Shown piece by piece: positions 1 to 8,755 of a stretch of DNA of 64,000 nt; position 1 is the stretch's first letter; each line of letters starts with the position of its first letter. The notes under the pieces were generated by a model that did no database searches, was not told the origin of the DNA, and saw nothing but the letters and a program-made list of their open reading frames with translations. A program made the position numbers and the translations under genes. This DNA comes from Methylotenera sp. Lineage in GTDB: Bacteria; Pseudomonadota; Gammaproteobacteria; Burkholderiales; Methylophilaceae. The stretch is from NCBI GenBank assembly GCA_030693535.1, contig JAUYAL010000064.1, positions 62,001 to 126,000 on the forward strand, given 5' to 3'.

Positions 1-720
1 AAAACTTTTGTTCATTACCAGAATCTTATTGCCATATTCAAGTGTGGCTAAATAAGTTTTGCCATCTGGTGATACTTTAATTCCACGTGGACGATCGCCA
101 TATTTGTGGGTTTTAATGGTTTTAATCAATTTATTAGTTTTAATGTTATGTACAGTTACCGTGTTATCCGCTTCGTTAGTGATAATGAGCAGTTTGCCAT
201 CTTTGCTAAACTCAATGCCTTCTGTTTCAGGACCGCCCGTAATTTCACGTAATTTTTTGCCATTTTTAATGTCAATAATGCCAATACGCGCTGGTTCCTT
301 GTCATCATCTTCATCTTCTTCTGCCGCTGCTTTAGCCTCGGCTGAACCTGCTGCTGGTGGTGGGCCGCCTTTTGAGCTGGGTTCATACGATACAAAAGCA
401 TAATCGCCTTTAATTCGAACAAATTCAGGGTTTTGCCCCACTTTAACTTGGCTTAATACTTCATTATTAGCAGTATCGATTATTGAAACGCTGCCATTAT
501 CACGAGTAGCTACTACCAGTAATTTTCCATCTTCAGAAACGCCAATACCACGAGGGGCTGAAGCTTTTACGTCTATTGTGCCTGTAACAGTTAAAGTGGC
601 TAAATCAATAACTGTTACTCCTGCATCTTGCGTACTAACGTAGGCTTTGCCTGCATCCGCAAATGCCGTACTTGAGAGTAAGCTCATTGTAGTTGCAATT
701 ACAATTTTTTTTAAATTCAT
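1..720 (-). CDS. Exported YVTN-type beta-propeller protein (3' end outside window)
   Basis: Only the first 240 codons lie in the window; the frame is open to position 1, so the C-terminus is missing because of the window edge. Residues 1-23 form a signal peptide (LSSTAFADA), so the product should be periplasmic. Repeated blade motifs of the YVTN/NHL-like type are visible: SEDGKLLVVATRDNGSVSI, KDGKLLIITNEADNTVTV and SPDGKTYLATLEYGNKILV, each with the pattern D-G-K-L followed by a beta strand. A low-complexity Gly/Pro/Ala then Glu/Asp-rich insert sits at about residues 114-143. A GGAG ribosome binding site at 730-733 supports the ATG at 720. In methylotrophs such proteins often sit near periplasmic dehydrogenases or cytochromes, but the neighbours on that side are not visible, so the role is unknown. 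Confidence 0.8.
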   Translation of the reverse strand, partial: MNLKKIVIATTMSLLSSTAFADAGKAYVSTQDAGVTVIDLATLTVTGTIDVKASAPRGIGVSEDGKLLVVATRDNGSVSIIDTANNEVLSQVKVGQNPEFVRIKGDYAFVSYEPSSKGGPPPAAGSAEAKAAAEEDEDDDKEPARIGIIDIKNGKKLREITGGPETEGIEFSKDGKLLIITNEADNTVTVHNIKTNKLIKTIKTHKYGDRPRGIKVSPDGKTYLATLEYGNKILVMNKSF

Positions 721-901
721 ATACTTGTTCTCCAAAGGTTATTCTGCCATTTGGCAGAAAGTTTGTTATTAGGTTCATTCCATAAACAAAAATAAGCAAA
801 AAACGCGCTAGATATTAACTTCAACACAAACAAAGGTTTGCACTTACTCATACATAAAGAATGGTTTATTTCAGCCACCAGTGTGGTTCAATACAACCAA
901 C

Positions 902-2446
902 TTAACCTAAGAATAGTTTGTAAGCTGGATTTTGCGTTTCATCCCAGTAAGGATAGCCCAGATTACTTAAGAAAGTCTTAAATTCGTCATTATCGTCTGG
1001 CGGTACTTGCATACCAACCAGCACGCGGCCAAAATCGGCGCCGTGATTGCGGTAGTGGAACAAGCTGATATTCCAATCATGCCCCATGGTGTCTAAAAAT
1101 TTCATCAGCGCACTAGGTTTTTCGGGGAATTCAAACCTAAATACTACTTCGTTTTCAGCTAGCGGTGCATGACCACCAACTAAGTGGCGTAAATGCAACT
1201 TAGCTACCTCGTTATCCGTCAAGTCAAGGGTAGGCAAGCCATGTGACTGCAAGTCAGCTACAAGTTTGGCTGCTTCCTCAGGATCAGTAATCGCCACGCC
1301 TACAAATATATGCGCCTCTTTAGGGTCAGAATAGCGATAATTAAATTCGGTAATATTACGATTGCCTAATAAACGGCAGAATGTTTTAAATGCGCCAGGT
1401 TTCTCTGGAATTGTTACAGCTAACACCGCTTCGCGCTGCTCGCCCAGCTCTGCGCGTTCTGCAATGAAGCGTAAGCGATCAAAATTCATATTCGCGCCAG
1501 AAGCAATGCTTACTAACGTTTTTCCGCTTAAATTATTACGTTTTGCATACTCCTTTAATCCAGCAGTCGCTAGTGCGCCAGCAGGTTCTAAAATGCTACG
1601 TGTGTCTTCAAATACATCCTTGATGGCAGCACAAATCACATCATTATCGACCACAATCATTTCATCTACATACTGCTGACAAAGTTTAAAGGTATGTTCA
1701 CCTACTTGTTTGACTGCTGCACCATCGGCAAACAAGCCAACTTGGTCTAGCATGACGCGCTTGCCTTGTTTGAGTGATTCCGTCATGGCTTCAGCGTCTT
1801 TTGCCTCGACGCCAATTATTTTAATTTCTGGACGCACTGCTTTTACATAAGTTGCAATTCCAGCCAGTAAACCGCCACCGCCCACACAGCAGAATATTGC
1901 CTCAATAGGTTCAGGGTGGGAATTTAGAATTTCTAGGGCAATGGTACCTTGTCCTGCAATCACATCAGGGTCATCGTACGGATGTACAAAGGTAAGTTTT
2001 TCAGTTTTTTCAAGTTCCAGTGCACGCACTAAGGCGTCAGAATAACTATCGCCAAACAGCACTACTTCAGCGTCTCGACTCTTTACGGCATCGATTTTAA
2101 TGGCAGGTGTCGTGGTTGGCATCACAATGACGGCGCGGCAACCCAGTTTTTGCGCGCTCATTGCCACGCCTTGCGCGTGGTTGCCTGCACTAGCACACAC
2201 CACGCCGCGATTTAGTACATCTTTAGGTAAGCTTGCCATTTTGTTATACGCGCCACGAATTTTGAATGAAAATACGGGTTGCATATCCTCGCGCTTAAGT
2301 AAAACGCGGTTACCAATGCGAGCAGATAAATTAGGCTGGAATTCAAGCGGCGTGACTTTAGCTACGTCGTACACGCGGGAGTGCTCTATTTTTTGCTTGT
2401 AATCTTTTTGTATAAAATCTAGGTTTTGCTGAGAAATGGTCATCAT
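902..2446 (-). CDS. ilvA: Threonine ammonia-lyase, biosynthetic
   Basis: This 514-residue protein deaminates L-threonine to 2-oxobutanoate, the committing step of isoleucine synthesis, in the cytoplasm. The N-terminal two thirds is a fold-type II PLP domain: the Schiff-base lysine lies in FSFKIRGAYNKM and the phosphate-binding glycine loop is CVGGGGLLAGIA. The last ~190 residues carry two ACT-like regulatory modules (EKPGAFKTFCRLLGNRNITE and EKPSALMKFLDTMGHDWNI), as in the isoleucine-inhibited E. coli enzyme and unlike the shorter catabolic TdcB. Length matches the biosynthetic family. It is divergent from rpiA and shares the 91-bp intergenic region with it. The start is MMTISQQN; either of the two adjacent ATGs could be used. 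Confidence 0.96.
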   Translation of the reverse strand: MMTISQQNLDFIQKDYKQKIEHSRVYDVAKVTPLEFQPNLSARIGNRVLLKREDMQPVFSFKIRGAYNKMASLPKDVLNRGVVCASAGNHAQGVAMSAQKLGCRAVIVMPTTTPAIKIDAVKSRDAEVVLFGDSYSDALVRALELEKTEKLTFVHPYDDPDVIAGQGTIALEILNSHPEPIEAIFCCVGGGGLLAGIATYVKAVRPEIKIIGVEAKDAEAMTESLKQGKRVMLDQVGLFADGAAVKQVGEHTFKLCQQYVDEMIVVDNDVICAAIKDVFEDTRSILEPAGALATAGLKEYAKRNNLSGKTLVSIASGANMNFDRLRFIAERAELGEQREAVLAVTIPEKPGAFKTFCRLLGNRNITEFNYRYSDPKEAHIFVGVAITDPEEAAKLVADLQSHGLPTLDLTDNEVAKLHLRHLVGGHAPLAENEVVFRFEFPEKPSALMKFLDTMGHDWNISLFHYRNHGADFGRVLVGMQVPPDDNDEFKTFLSNLGYPYWDETQNPAYKLFLG

Positions 2447-2461
2447 TGCTTATTTTTTAAA

Positions 2462-2476
2462 ACACCTATGAGGTGT
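2462..2476. promoter_or_regulatory. Short inverted repeat in the ilvA/rpiA divergent region
   Basis: A perfect inverted repeat ACACCT-ATG-AGGTGT lies 16 bp upstream of the ilvA start and 7 bp before the -35 element proposed for rpiA. It could be an operator for either gene, or simply a small hairpin in the ilvA leader. Which regulator would bind is not known. Confidence 0.3.
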
Positions 2477-2482
2477 ATTATA

Positions 2483-2513
2483 TTGACTTAGATTAAGTTT
2501 TTTACATTATAAA
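2483..2513 (+). promoter_or_regulatory. Candidate sigma-70 promoter of rpiA
   Basis: TTGACT at 2483-2488 is a near-consensus -35 element. TTATAA/TATAAA at 2507-2513 is a -10 element at an 18-19 bp spacing, somewhat longer than ideal. The rpiA ATG follows 25 bp later with AGGAA at 2531-2535 as ribosome binding site. Confidence 0.45.
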
Positions 2514-2537
2514 GAATTAGAAGAGGGTTTAGGAAAA

Positions 2538-3197
2538 ATGGCATACACGCAAGACGAATTAAAACAACAAGTGGCGCGCGCAGCGGTTGAATATGTAAAA
2601 GGCGGAATTATCGGCGTAGGAACAGGCTCAACAGCTAATTTCTTTATTGAAGAACTGGCAAAAGTAAAACATAAAATTGATGGTGCTGTGGCCAGTTCAG
2701 AGGCGACAGCCCTACGTTTACGTGGCCATGGTATTGAAGTGTTTGACCTCAATAGCGTAGATGGCATGGAGATTTATGTAGATGGCGCGGATGAAATTAC
2801 TGAGCATCTTCACATGCTAAAAGGTGGTGGTGGCGCATTAACACGTGAAAAAATTGTAGCGGCATGTGCTAAAACATTCATTTGTATTTGCGATGAAACT
2901 AAATACGTGCCAGTGTTAGGCAAGTTTCCGCTACCCGTAGAAGTGTTACCAATGGCAAAAAGCTATGTGGCACGTGAGCTGGTAAAACTAGGCGGACAGC
3001 CAGCATTACGCAACTTTACAACTGATAACGGCAACGTGATTATTGATGTGCATGGCTTAACGATTACAGATCCAGTGGCGATGGAAGCAAAAATCAACCA
3101 AATTGTTGGCGTGGTGACCAATGGTCTGTTTGCAGCACGTCCAGCCAATGTATTGTTGCTAGCGACGGCGGATGGTGTAAAAACTTATAAGAAATAA
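2538..3197 (+). CDS. rpiA: Ribose-5-phosphate isomerase A
   Basis: This 219-residue enzyme interconverts ribose 5-phosphate and ribulose 5-phosphate. It links the pentose phosphate pathway and, in ribulose-monophosphate methylotrophs, regeneration of the formaldehyde acceptor. Family motifs are all present: the phosphate loop [15 protein letters not shown] near residue 28, VDGADEI near residue 81, and [14 protein letters not shown] near residue 95, whose first Lys and the Glu are catalytic in RpiA. Length is the same as E. coli RpiA. AGGAA sits 2 bp before the ATG, with an AGAGGG stretch slightly further up. It is monocistronic: a stem-loop follows and the next gene is on the other strand. 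Confidence 0.97.
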   Translation: MAYTQDELKQQVARAAVEYVKGGIIGVGTGSTANFFIEELAKVKHKIDGAVASSEATALRLRGHGIEVFDLNSVDGMEIYVDGADEITEHLHMLKGGGGALTREKIVAACAKTFICICDETKYVPVLGKFPLPVEVLPMAKSYVARELVKLGGQPALRNFTTDNGNVIIDVHGLTITDPVAMEAKINQIVGVVTNGLFAARPANVLLLATADGVKTYKK

Positions 3198-3231
3198 TAA
3201 ATTTGAAAACCTAAGCCTTTTAGGCTAAAGA

Positions 3232-3280
3232 AACGCCTCTGAAAGCTAATATCCATATGGCCTCCAGAGGCGTTGTTTTA
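3232..3280 (+). terminator. Rho-independent terminator candidate after rpiA
   Basis: AACGCCTCTG (3232-3241) and CAGAGGCGTT (3265-3274) form a perfect 10-bp GC-containing stem with a 23-nt loop, followed by GTTTTA. It begins 35 bp beyond the rpiA stop codon. The long loop and short T-run make it less than ideal. Confidence 0.55.
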
Positions 3281-3448
3281 AGTGATTTGTTGCGTACAAG
3301 TCGTCAAGAAGCCCATAAGAATTAAGGGAATTCAGTGAGTAAAAGCACAATCAACCCCGTATTACGTGAGGGCTACTGGCTGGCCACACCTATCGGAGCT
3401 AATATATAAAAAACTCGCTTAATAAATTTCCAATCAATATTCTTTTTA

Positions 3449-3721
3449 CTAGGCTTTCTCAGGTACATACCCACTCGCCGTATCTGCACCATCACCAAAA
3501 AAGTACTTTTCAGTTTGCTCGGTTAAATACTTGCGTGCAGATGGGTCAGCTAAGCTTAGGCGATTTTCGTTCACCAGCATGGTTTGTTGTTTTAACCATG
3601 CCGCCCATGCTTCTTTTGAGACATTGGCGTAAATGCGTTTGCCAAGCTCGCCTGGGTACGGAGGAAAATCCATACCGTCTGCTTCTTTGCCTAATTTAAT
3701 ACAATTGACTGTGTGTGCCAT
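3449..3721 (-). CDS. yggX: Probable Fe(2+)-trafficking / oxidative damage protection protein
   Basis: This 90-residue protein matches the YggX family in length and layout. It starts [20 protein letters not shown] with the conserved Cys7, followed by [19 protein letters not shown] and the C-terminal EKYFFGDG segment. In enterobacteria YggX protects iron-sulfur clusters from superoxide and has been linked to iron trafficking; the exact mechanism is unsettled. It is divergent from dgkA with 82 bp between starts. There is no MutY neighbour, which is the usual partner of yggX in gammaproteobacteria. Confidence 0.9.
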   Translation of the reverse strand: MAHTVNCIKLGKEADGMDFPPYPGELGKRIYANVSKEAWAAWLKQQTMLVNENRLSLADPSARKYLTEQTEKYFFGDGADTASGYVPEKA

Positions 3722-3803
3722 AATTTACCTAATTGAATGTTACTTAAAACATAATGATAGCGCATGTTAAAATCTATCGTATTAAAATCTAACTAGAAAG
3801 TAC

Positions 3804-4220
3804 ATGATGCAAATCCCAGACAATCAACATACACGAGAATCTAAACATATTGCCGTGAGCCCATTCAAAGGCAAAACGGGTATTCGCCGTTTAATCAATG
3901 CATGCGGTTATTCACTGGAGGGCTTTAAAGCCGCATTTAAGCATGAAGATGCGTTTCGGCAAGAGGTGTTTTTAGCTATTGTACTGATTCCGTTAGCAGT
4001 TTATTTTGGCAAAAGCGCAATAGAGCGCGCAATGATGATTGCCAGCGTGTTGCTGGTACTTATTGTGGAATTATTGAATTCTGCAATTGAAGCGGCAGTA
4101 GACCACACATCTACTGAGCACAATGCACTCGCCAAGCAAGCCAAAGATATTGGCAGTACAGCAGTGTTTTTCGCGCTGATTATTGTGTCAGTGGTTTGGG
4201 GTTTGGTGCTGTTCGGCTAG
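3804..4220 (+). CDS. dgkA: Diacylglycerol kinase
   Basis: This 138-residue inner-membrane enzyme phosphorylates diacylglycerol to phosphatidic acid, recycling lipid left over from envelope synthesis. The family signature VELLNSAIEAAVDHTS (catalytic Glu region) and AKDIGSTAVFFALI are present, with three transmembrane helices after a cytoplasmic N-terminus (GYSLEGFKAAFKHEDAFRQE, the amphipathic surface helix). An N-terminal extension of ~25 polar residues precedes the family core. The start could be the ATG at 3804 or the adjacent one at 3807. No partner genes are linked. Confidence 0.94.
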   Translation: MMQIPDNQHTRESKHIAVSPFKGKTGIRRLINACGYSLEGFKAAFKHEDAFRQEVFLAIVLIPLAVYFGKSAIERAMMIASVLLVLIVELLNSAIEAAVDHTSTEHNALAKQAKDIGSTAVFFALIIVSVVWGLVLFG

Positions 4221-4428
4221 GTTTGAAAGATTTAAATTTACAATTTGAAATTAGGATGCAATTTAGCTGTGCTAATTTGATAATGCGTTGCAAGTTTAGC
4301 CAATGTAATTATGCAAATACTTGAACTTCCGTAATCGAAGGTGCTCAGAGTTAGTGTGACAATAGAGGCATTATTGCTGATACCCACACGTAATAAAGTC
4401 CGCCAAAATTCTAACAATCTCTAATTAA

Positions 4429-6546
4429 ATGATGTCGATGAACACCACTCTATTTTCAAGATCACCTATATTAAATGGAAGCGATGTAGCAACCACACGC
4501 GAAGCGCTTTTAGCTTACTTATTGTCTACGTTCAATCGCTATGAGCAGTTGTTTGAAACACTTGCCAATGAGAGAGCCTACCAAGTTAAGCCCATTGCAT
4601 TGCGCCACCCGCTGATTTTTTACTTTGGTCACACAGCCACTTTCTATGTCAATAAATTACTGTTAGCAGGTTTGTTGAATGAGCGCATCAATCCGAAATT
4701 TGAATCAATGTTTGCGGTGGGTGTGGATGAGATGCGTTGGGATGATTTGAATGATGCCCACTATGATTGGCCAAGTTCCGAAGAGGTGAAGCAATATCGC
4801 AGTCAAGTGCTTGTGGCGGTGAAAAATATTATTGAAACCGCGCCTCTGACATTGCCGATTGATTGGAATCACCCCTGGTGGGTCATCATCATGGCTATTG
4901 AGCATGAGCGCATTCACCTAGAGACATCTTCAGTGCTGATACGTCAGCAAGCACTTGAGCTAGTAACAAAGCACGCAACTTGGCCTGCGTGCACTCGCCA
5001 TGGCGATGCCCCAAAGAATGATTTGCTTACAATTCCTGCAGGTGTAGTCTATTTAGATAAAAAAGAAAATGCAGCAGAGTATGGTTGGGATAATGAGTAT
5101 GGCTTGCATGAAGCAGAGGTTGCTGAGTTTCAAGCCAGTCGCTATTTGGTGAGTAATGGAGAGTTCTTAGAATTTATCGCAGATGATGGCTATGCAAATG
5201 ATACTTATTGGGCTGAAGAAGGATCAGAGTGGAAAAGATTTACTCAGGCCATACATCCAACGTTTTGGCTTCGTAAAGATAATACATGGTGGTTACGCCT
5301 AATGACCGAAGAAGTATCGATGCCTTGGAACTGGCCAGCAGAGGTCAATTATCACGAAGCCAAAGCATTCTGCAACTGGAAAACCGAGAAAACAGGTCTT
5401 AAAATTCGGTTGCCAAGTGAAGATGAATGGTATCGCTTGTACGATTTCGCAGGTGTTGCTGAAGTAGCGAAAAGTCAAGCCGCTTCATCTAACATTCATC
5501 TCGATCATGCAGCTTCCCCCTGCCCAGTCACGGAGTTTCGACATGGTGAATTATATGATGTGACGGGCAATGTTTGGCAATGGACAGAGACACCCATCTA
5601 TCCCTTTAGTGGATTTTCTGCGCATCCTTTGTATGACGATTTCACCACACCGACCTTTGATGGTAGACACAATTTGATGAAAGGTGGCTCGTGGATTTCT
5701 TGTGGTAACGAGTCATTACACAGCGCGCGTTATGCGTTTCGCCGCCATTTCTTTCAACATGCTGGGTTTCGATATGTCGTTGCCGATGACTTAGCCAGCA
5801 TACCAGCCTCACATTATGAAACTGACAAGTTGATTTCTGAATATGCTGAGTTTCACTATGGTGATTGCTATTTCGGTGTGGCAAACTTTACCAAAAGCCT
5901 CGCTGATATTGCTATTAGTGCGATGAAGGATAAACCAGCGCGCAAAGCCCTAGATCTGGGCTGTGCCTCTGGGCGGGCAACGTTTGAATTAGCGCGACAT
6001 TTTGAATATGTCGCCGGTATTGATTTTTCAGTGCGATTGATAGAATCTGGCGTGCAAATGGCAGAGAAAGGCGAGTTGCGCTACACCTTGATTGATGAAG
6101 GTCAGTTAGTCAGCTACAAGACGCGTACTTTGGCAAGTCTAGGGCTAAATAACTTAAAAGGTCAAATTGAGTTTTCACAAGGCGATGCTTGTAATCTCAA
6201 ACCGATATTAACCAACTACGACTTGATATTGGCTGCTAACTTGATTGATCGCCTGTATAACCCTACGAAATTCCTCTCTCAAGTGCATGAACGGCTGAAC
6301 ATTGGAGGTATTCTACTTATCGCTTCGCCCTATACTTGGTTAGAAGAACATACCAAGCAAGGAGAATGGATCGGCGGCTTTAAGAAAAATGCCGAAAATT
6401 TCACCACGCTTGATGGCTTGAAAGAGCAACTCAGCGCGCACTTTTGCTTAATTGCAGCGCCCGTAGATGTGCCATTTGTAATTCGCGAAACTAAACGAAA
6501 ATTTCAACATTCTCTTTCTGAAGTTACTCTTTGGGAGCGTATTCAT
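4429..6546 (+). CDS. ovoA: OvoA: 5-histidylcysteine sulfoxide synthase with fused N-methyltransferase
   Basis: The 706-residue protein joins three modules typical of OvoA, the first enzyme of ovothiol synthesis. Residues ~20-175 are a DinB-like iron domain with the HX3HXE ligand set (HERIHLE, H159, H163, E165). Residues ~200-460 are a formylglycine-generating-enzyme-like fold (GNVWQWTETP, MKGGSWISCGNESLHSARYA, RRHFFQHAGFRYV). Residues ~490-706 are a class I SAM methyltransferase (ALDLGCASGRATFELA). The family couples cysteine to C5 of histidine with oxygen, giving a sulfoxide; the C-terminal domain later N-methylates 5-thiohistidine. Without the methyltransferase it would resemble EgtB, so the fusion argues for ovothiol rather than ergothioneine. 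The stop TGA (6547-6549) overlaps the start of the next gene. No strong ribosome binding site is visible before 4429. Confidence 0.93.
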
Positions 6547-7715
6547 TGATATTCGATTTTGACAAAGTCATTGCGCGAGCTGGCACAGCTTCTGTGAAGT
6601 ATGATGGTCGTCAAGAATGCTTTGGCAGCAAAGATATTTTGCCATTATGGGTGGCAGATATGGATTTCGCAGTGCCAGAAGCCTTAACAAAGGCCCTTGC
6701 AAAGCGTGTTTCGCATCCAATTTACGGTTACACTTTTTACCCAGAAAGCATGATTAACGTGCTAATTGATTGGTTGCAAAGGCGCCATGGGTGGGCCGTG
6801 CAACGTGATTGGATCATCATGGCGCCAGGCGTTGTAACTTCATTATTTGCAAGTGTGATGGCTTTTGCAGAACAAGGTGAAGCTGTCATTGTTCAACCGC
6901 CAGTGTATGCGCCATTCTTTTCATCAGTCACTACCAATCAGCGTCGTCTGATTGAAAATCAATTATTACTAAAAGATGGCGCATATTATATTGACTTCGA
7001 ACACCTTGAACGTTGCGCGGCAGAGGGTGCAAAAATGCTGCTATTCTGCTCACCGCACAATCCGGTAGGCCGTGTGTGGAACAAGGCGGAATTAGAGCAG
7101 CTATTAGCTATTTCGCGCCGTTACGACATAACGATTTTATCGGACGAGATTCACGCTGACCTGATTTATCCAGACGAAAAACATATCACTTTATCCATGT
7201 TAGCCAATGATAATGATAAAATTATCACCGCTGTAGCGCCCAGCAAAACTTTCAATATTCCCGGACTTGGGCTATCCGCATTGATTGTGCCAAATCCTGA
7301 ACAGCGAGCTAAATTAAAGAAAGTTTTTGAAAGCCTGCACTTAAGCAACACCAATCCATTTAGCATTGCCGCATTTGAAGCGGCTTATCGTGACGGCGAG
7401 GCTTGGTTGGATGAGCTGCGCATCTATTTACGCAATAATCGTGATTTTGTCAGCGACTATCTCAAGCAGAATCTGCCAACTATTCGGCTGATTCAGCCAC
7501 AGGGAACCTATTTACTCTGGTTAGATTGCAGAGCATTAGATATGACAGATTTACAACTCGAAGAATTTTTTGTGCAAGAAGCCAAAGTCGGACTCAATAC
7601 TGGTAAATCTTTCGGCGAAGGTGGCAGTGGCTTCATGCGACTCAATATTGCATCGCCGCGAAGTGTCATAGCCGAAGCATTGACTAGGATCACAAGCGCG
7701 TTAATGGCACGTTGA
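6546..7715 (+). CDS. PLP-dependent C-S lyase (MalY/PatB family), probable OvoB
   Basis: The protein has the fold-type I aminotransferase layout of MalY/PatB C-S lyases: start IFDFDKVIARAGTASVKYD, LPLWVADMDFAVPEAL, CSPHNPVGRVWNKAEL, and the PLP lysine in APSKTFNIPGL. I place the start at TTG 6546, not the TTG at 6531, because GGGAG at 6533-6537 is then spaced 8 nt away and the start overlaps the ovoA stop as TTGA; the product is 389 residues. Such translational coupling to ovoA suggests it cleaves the 5-histidylcysteine sulfoxide made by OvoA to 5-thiohistidine, the OvoB step. By sequence alone it could equally be cystathionine beta-lyase, so the OvoB role is an inference from context. Confidence 0.85.
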   Translation: MIFDFDKVIARAGTASVKYDGRQECFGSKDILPLWVADMDFAVPEALTKALAKRVSHPIYGYTFYPESMINVLIDWLQRRHGWAVQRDWIIMAPGVVTSLFASVMAFAEQGEAVIVQPPVYAPFFSSVTTNQRRLIENQLLLKDGAYYIDFEHLERCAAEGAKMLLFCSPHNPVGRVWNKAELEQLLAISRRYDITILSDEIHADLIYPDEKHITLSMLANDNDKIITAVAPSKTFNIPGLGLSALIVPNPEQRAKLKKVFESLHLSNTNPFSIAAFEAAYRDGEAWLDELRIYLRNNRDFVSDYLKQNLPTIRLIQPQGTYLLWLDCRALDMTDLQLEEFFVQEAKVGLNTGKSFGEGGSGFMRLNIASPRSVIAEALTRITSALMAR

Positions 7716-7840
7716 ATCGCCATCCCAAAGTCGATGCAAAATAATTACTTAAGAATCGCAATTTTTGGATTTTTCAAATTAGACACCCCAAGTAACGATT
7801 GGTATGATGGCCTTTATCATTATTGTCAGGAATATCACAC

Positions 7841-8236
7841 ATGCATAACAATCTAATGTCATTTCTGCTTCATTGGGGCACCATGTCATTATCACTATGG
7901 ATTGCGAGCCACCTATTTAAAGGGCTTCAGTTTAAAGATAGTTCTTCACTCATCATTTCGGCCTTGCTACTCGGTTTTGCCAACGCGATAGTTAAACCAC
8001 TGTTAATTGTTTTAACCCTGCCATTGACGTTAATCACACTAGGTTTTTTTCTGCTAGTGATTAATGCTCTAATGTTGCAGTTGGTTGCATCACTAGTTCA
8101 GGGTTTCAAGATTTCTGGGTTTTGGACAGCTTTTTTTGCCAGTATATTCATCAGCATACTAAGTTTCTTAATCGGTGCATCTTTAACTGATGGAGGTCCG
8201 ACGTGGCAGGCAATGTCGCACGGCACTTGGATATAA
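7841..8236 (+). CDS. Small four-helix membrane protein, phage-holin-like (PF04020-type)
   Basis: The 131-residue protein is almost entirely hydrophobic, with about four transmembrane helices. It carries the family core [34 protein letters not shown]. The name phage holin family 4 is historical; there is no phage here, and the cellular function is unknown. I choose ATG 7841 over an upstream TTG because AGGAA at 7828-7832 is spaced 8 nt from it. A paralogue lies at 28226-28579 between ahcY and metF. The gene precedes msrB by 35 bp and may be cotranscribed with it. Confidence 0.85.
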   Translation: MHNNLMSFLLHWGTMSLSLWIASHLFKGLQFKDSSSLIISALLLGFANAIVKPLLIVLTLPLTLITLGFFLLVINALMLQLVASLVQGFKISGFWTAFFASIFISILSFLIGASLTDGGPTWQAMSHGTWI

Positions 8237-8271
8237 TTGAGGATATAAATTTAGAATTTGACTGGATTAAT

Positions 8272-8664
8272 ATGAAAAAAATTATTAAAACTGAAGCTGA
8301 GTGGAAAAATCAACTCACGCCAATGCAATATGAAGTAACACGTCACGCCGCCACTGAACGGCCCGGCACTGGAAAATACGTGGATCATAACGAGGCTGGC
8401 ATCTACACATGCGTATGCTGTAGTACGCCCCTCTTCGCATCGGACACTAAATTTGATGCAGGCTGTGGTTGGCCAAGTTACTTTAAGGCGTTAATCCCAG
8501 CTAATGTCCGCGAACTTACTGATACATCTCATGGAATGACCCGCATTGAAGTTATTTGCAACGTGTGCGATGCACATCTTGGTCATGTGTTTAACGATGG
8601 CCCATCACCTACTGGCTTACGCTATTGTATTAACTCTGCATCATTGAGTTTTGAGCCAAAATAA
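8272..8664 (+). CDS. msrB: Peptide-methionine (R)-S-oxide reductase
   Basis: This 130-residue cytoplasmic repair enzyme reduces the R epimer of methionine sulfoxide in proteins using thioredoxin. Two CxxC pairs that bind structural zinc are visible (TCVCC and [12 protein letters not shown]). The substrate pocket GCGWPSY and the catalytic Cys in [11 protein letters not shown] are intact. I use ATG 8272 because [15 protein letters not shown] aligns with the usual N-terminus; an earlier ATG at 8203 would overlap the upstream gene and add non-family sequence. It sits beside the ovothiol genes, which fits a sulfur-redox neighbourhood, but no shared regulation is shown. Confidence 0.95.
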   Translation: MKKIIKTEAEWKNQLTPMQYEVTRHAATERPGTGKYVDHNEAGIYTCVCCSTPLFASDTKFDAGCGWPSYFKALIPANVRELTDTSHGMTRIEVICNVCDAHLGHVFNDGPSPTGLRYCINSASLSFEPK

Positions 8665-8755
8665 AATCTCGTAGGCGCCCTAACGACGCGCAGGGGGAGT
8701 ATACTAAAAAAGTAGTTAACGCAATCGCAATACATTAAATTCTAAAGAGGTCTTT

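Noticed and set aside
156..422. Opposite-phase open frames at 59-403 (+) and 156-422 (-)
   Set aside because: They are shadows of the beta-propeller frame, which runs unbroken from 720 to 1 with a signal peptide and blade repeats.
3335..3409. A 24-codon GTG-started frame with AAGGGAA upstream, between rpiA and yggX
   Set aside because: Too short, with poor spacing (4 nt) from the ribosome binding site and no recognisable family; I could not distinguish it from chance.
4221..4428. A tRNA or small RNA before ovoA
   Set aside because: No T-loop sequence or cloverleaf stems; only short AT-rich stems.
7841..8236. A prophage holin
   Set aside because: No phage genes nearby; the family name is historical and the gene has a chromosomal paralogue.
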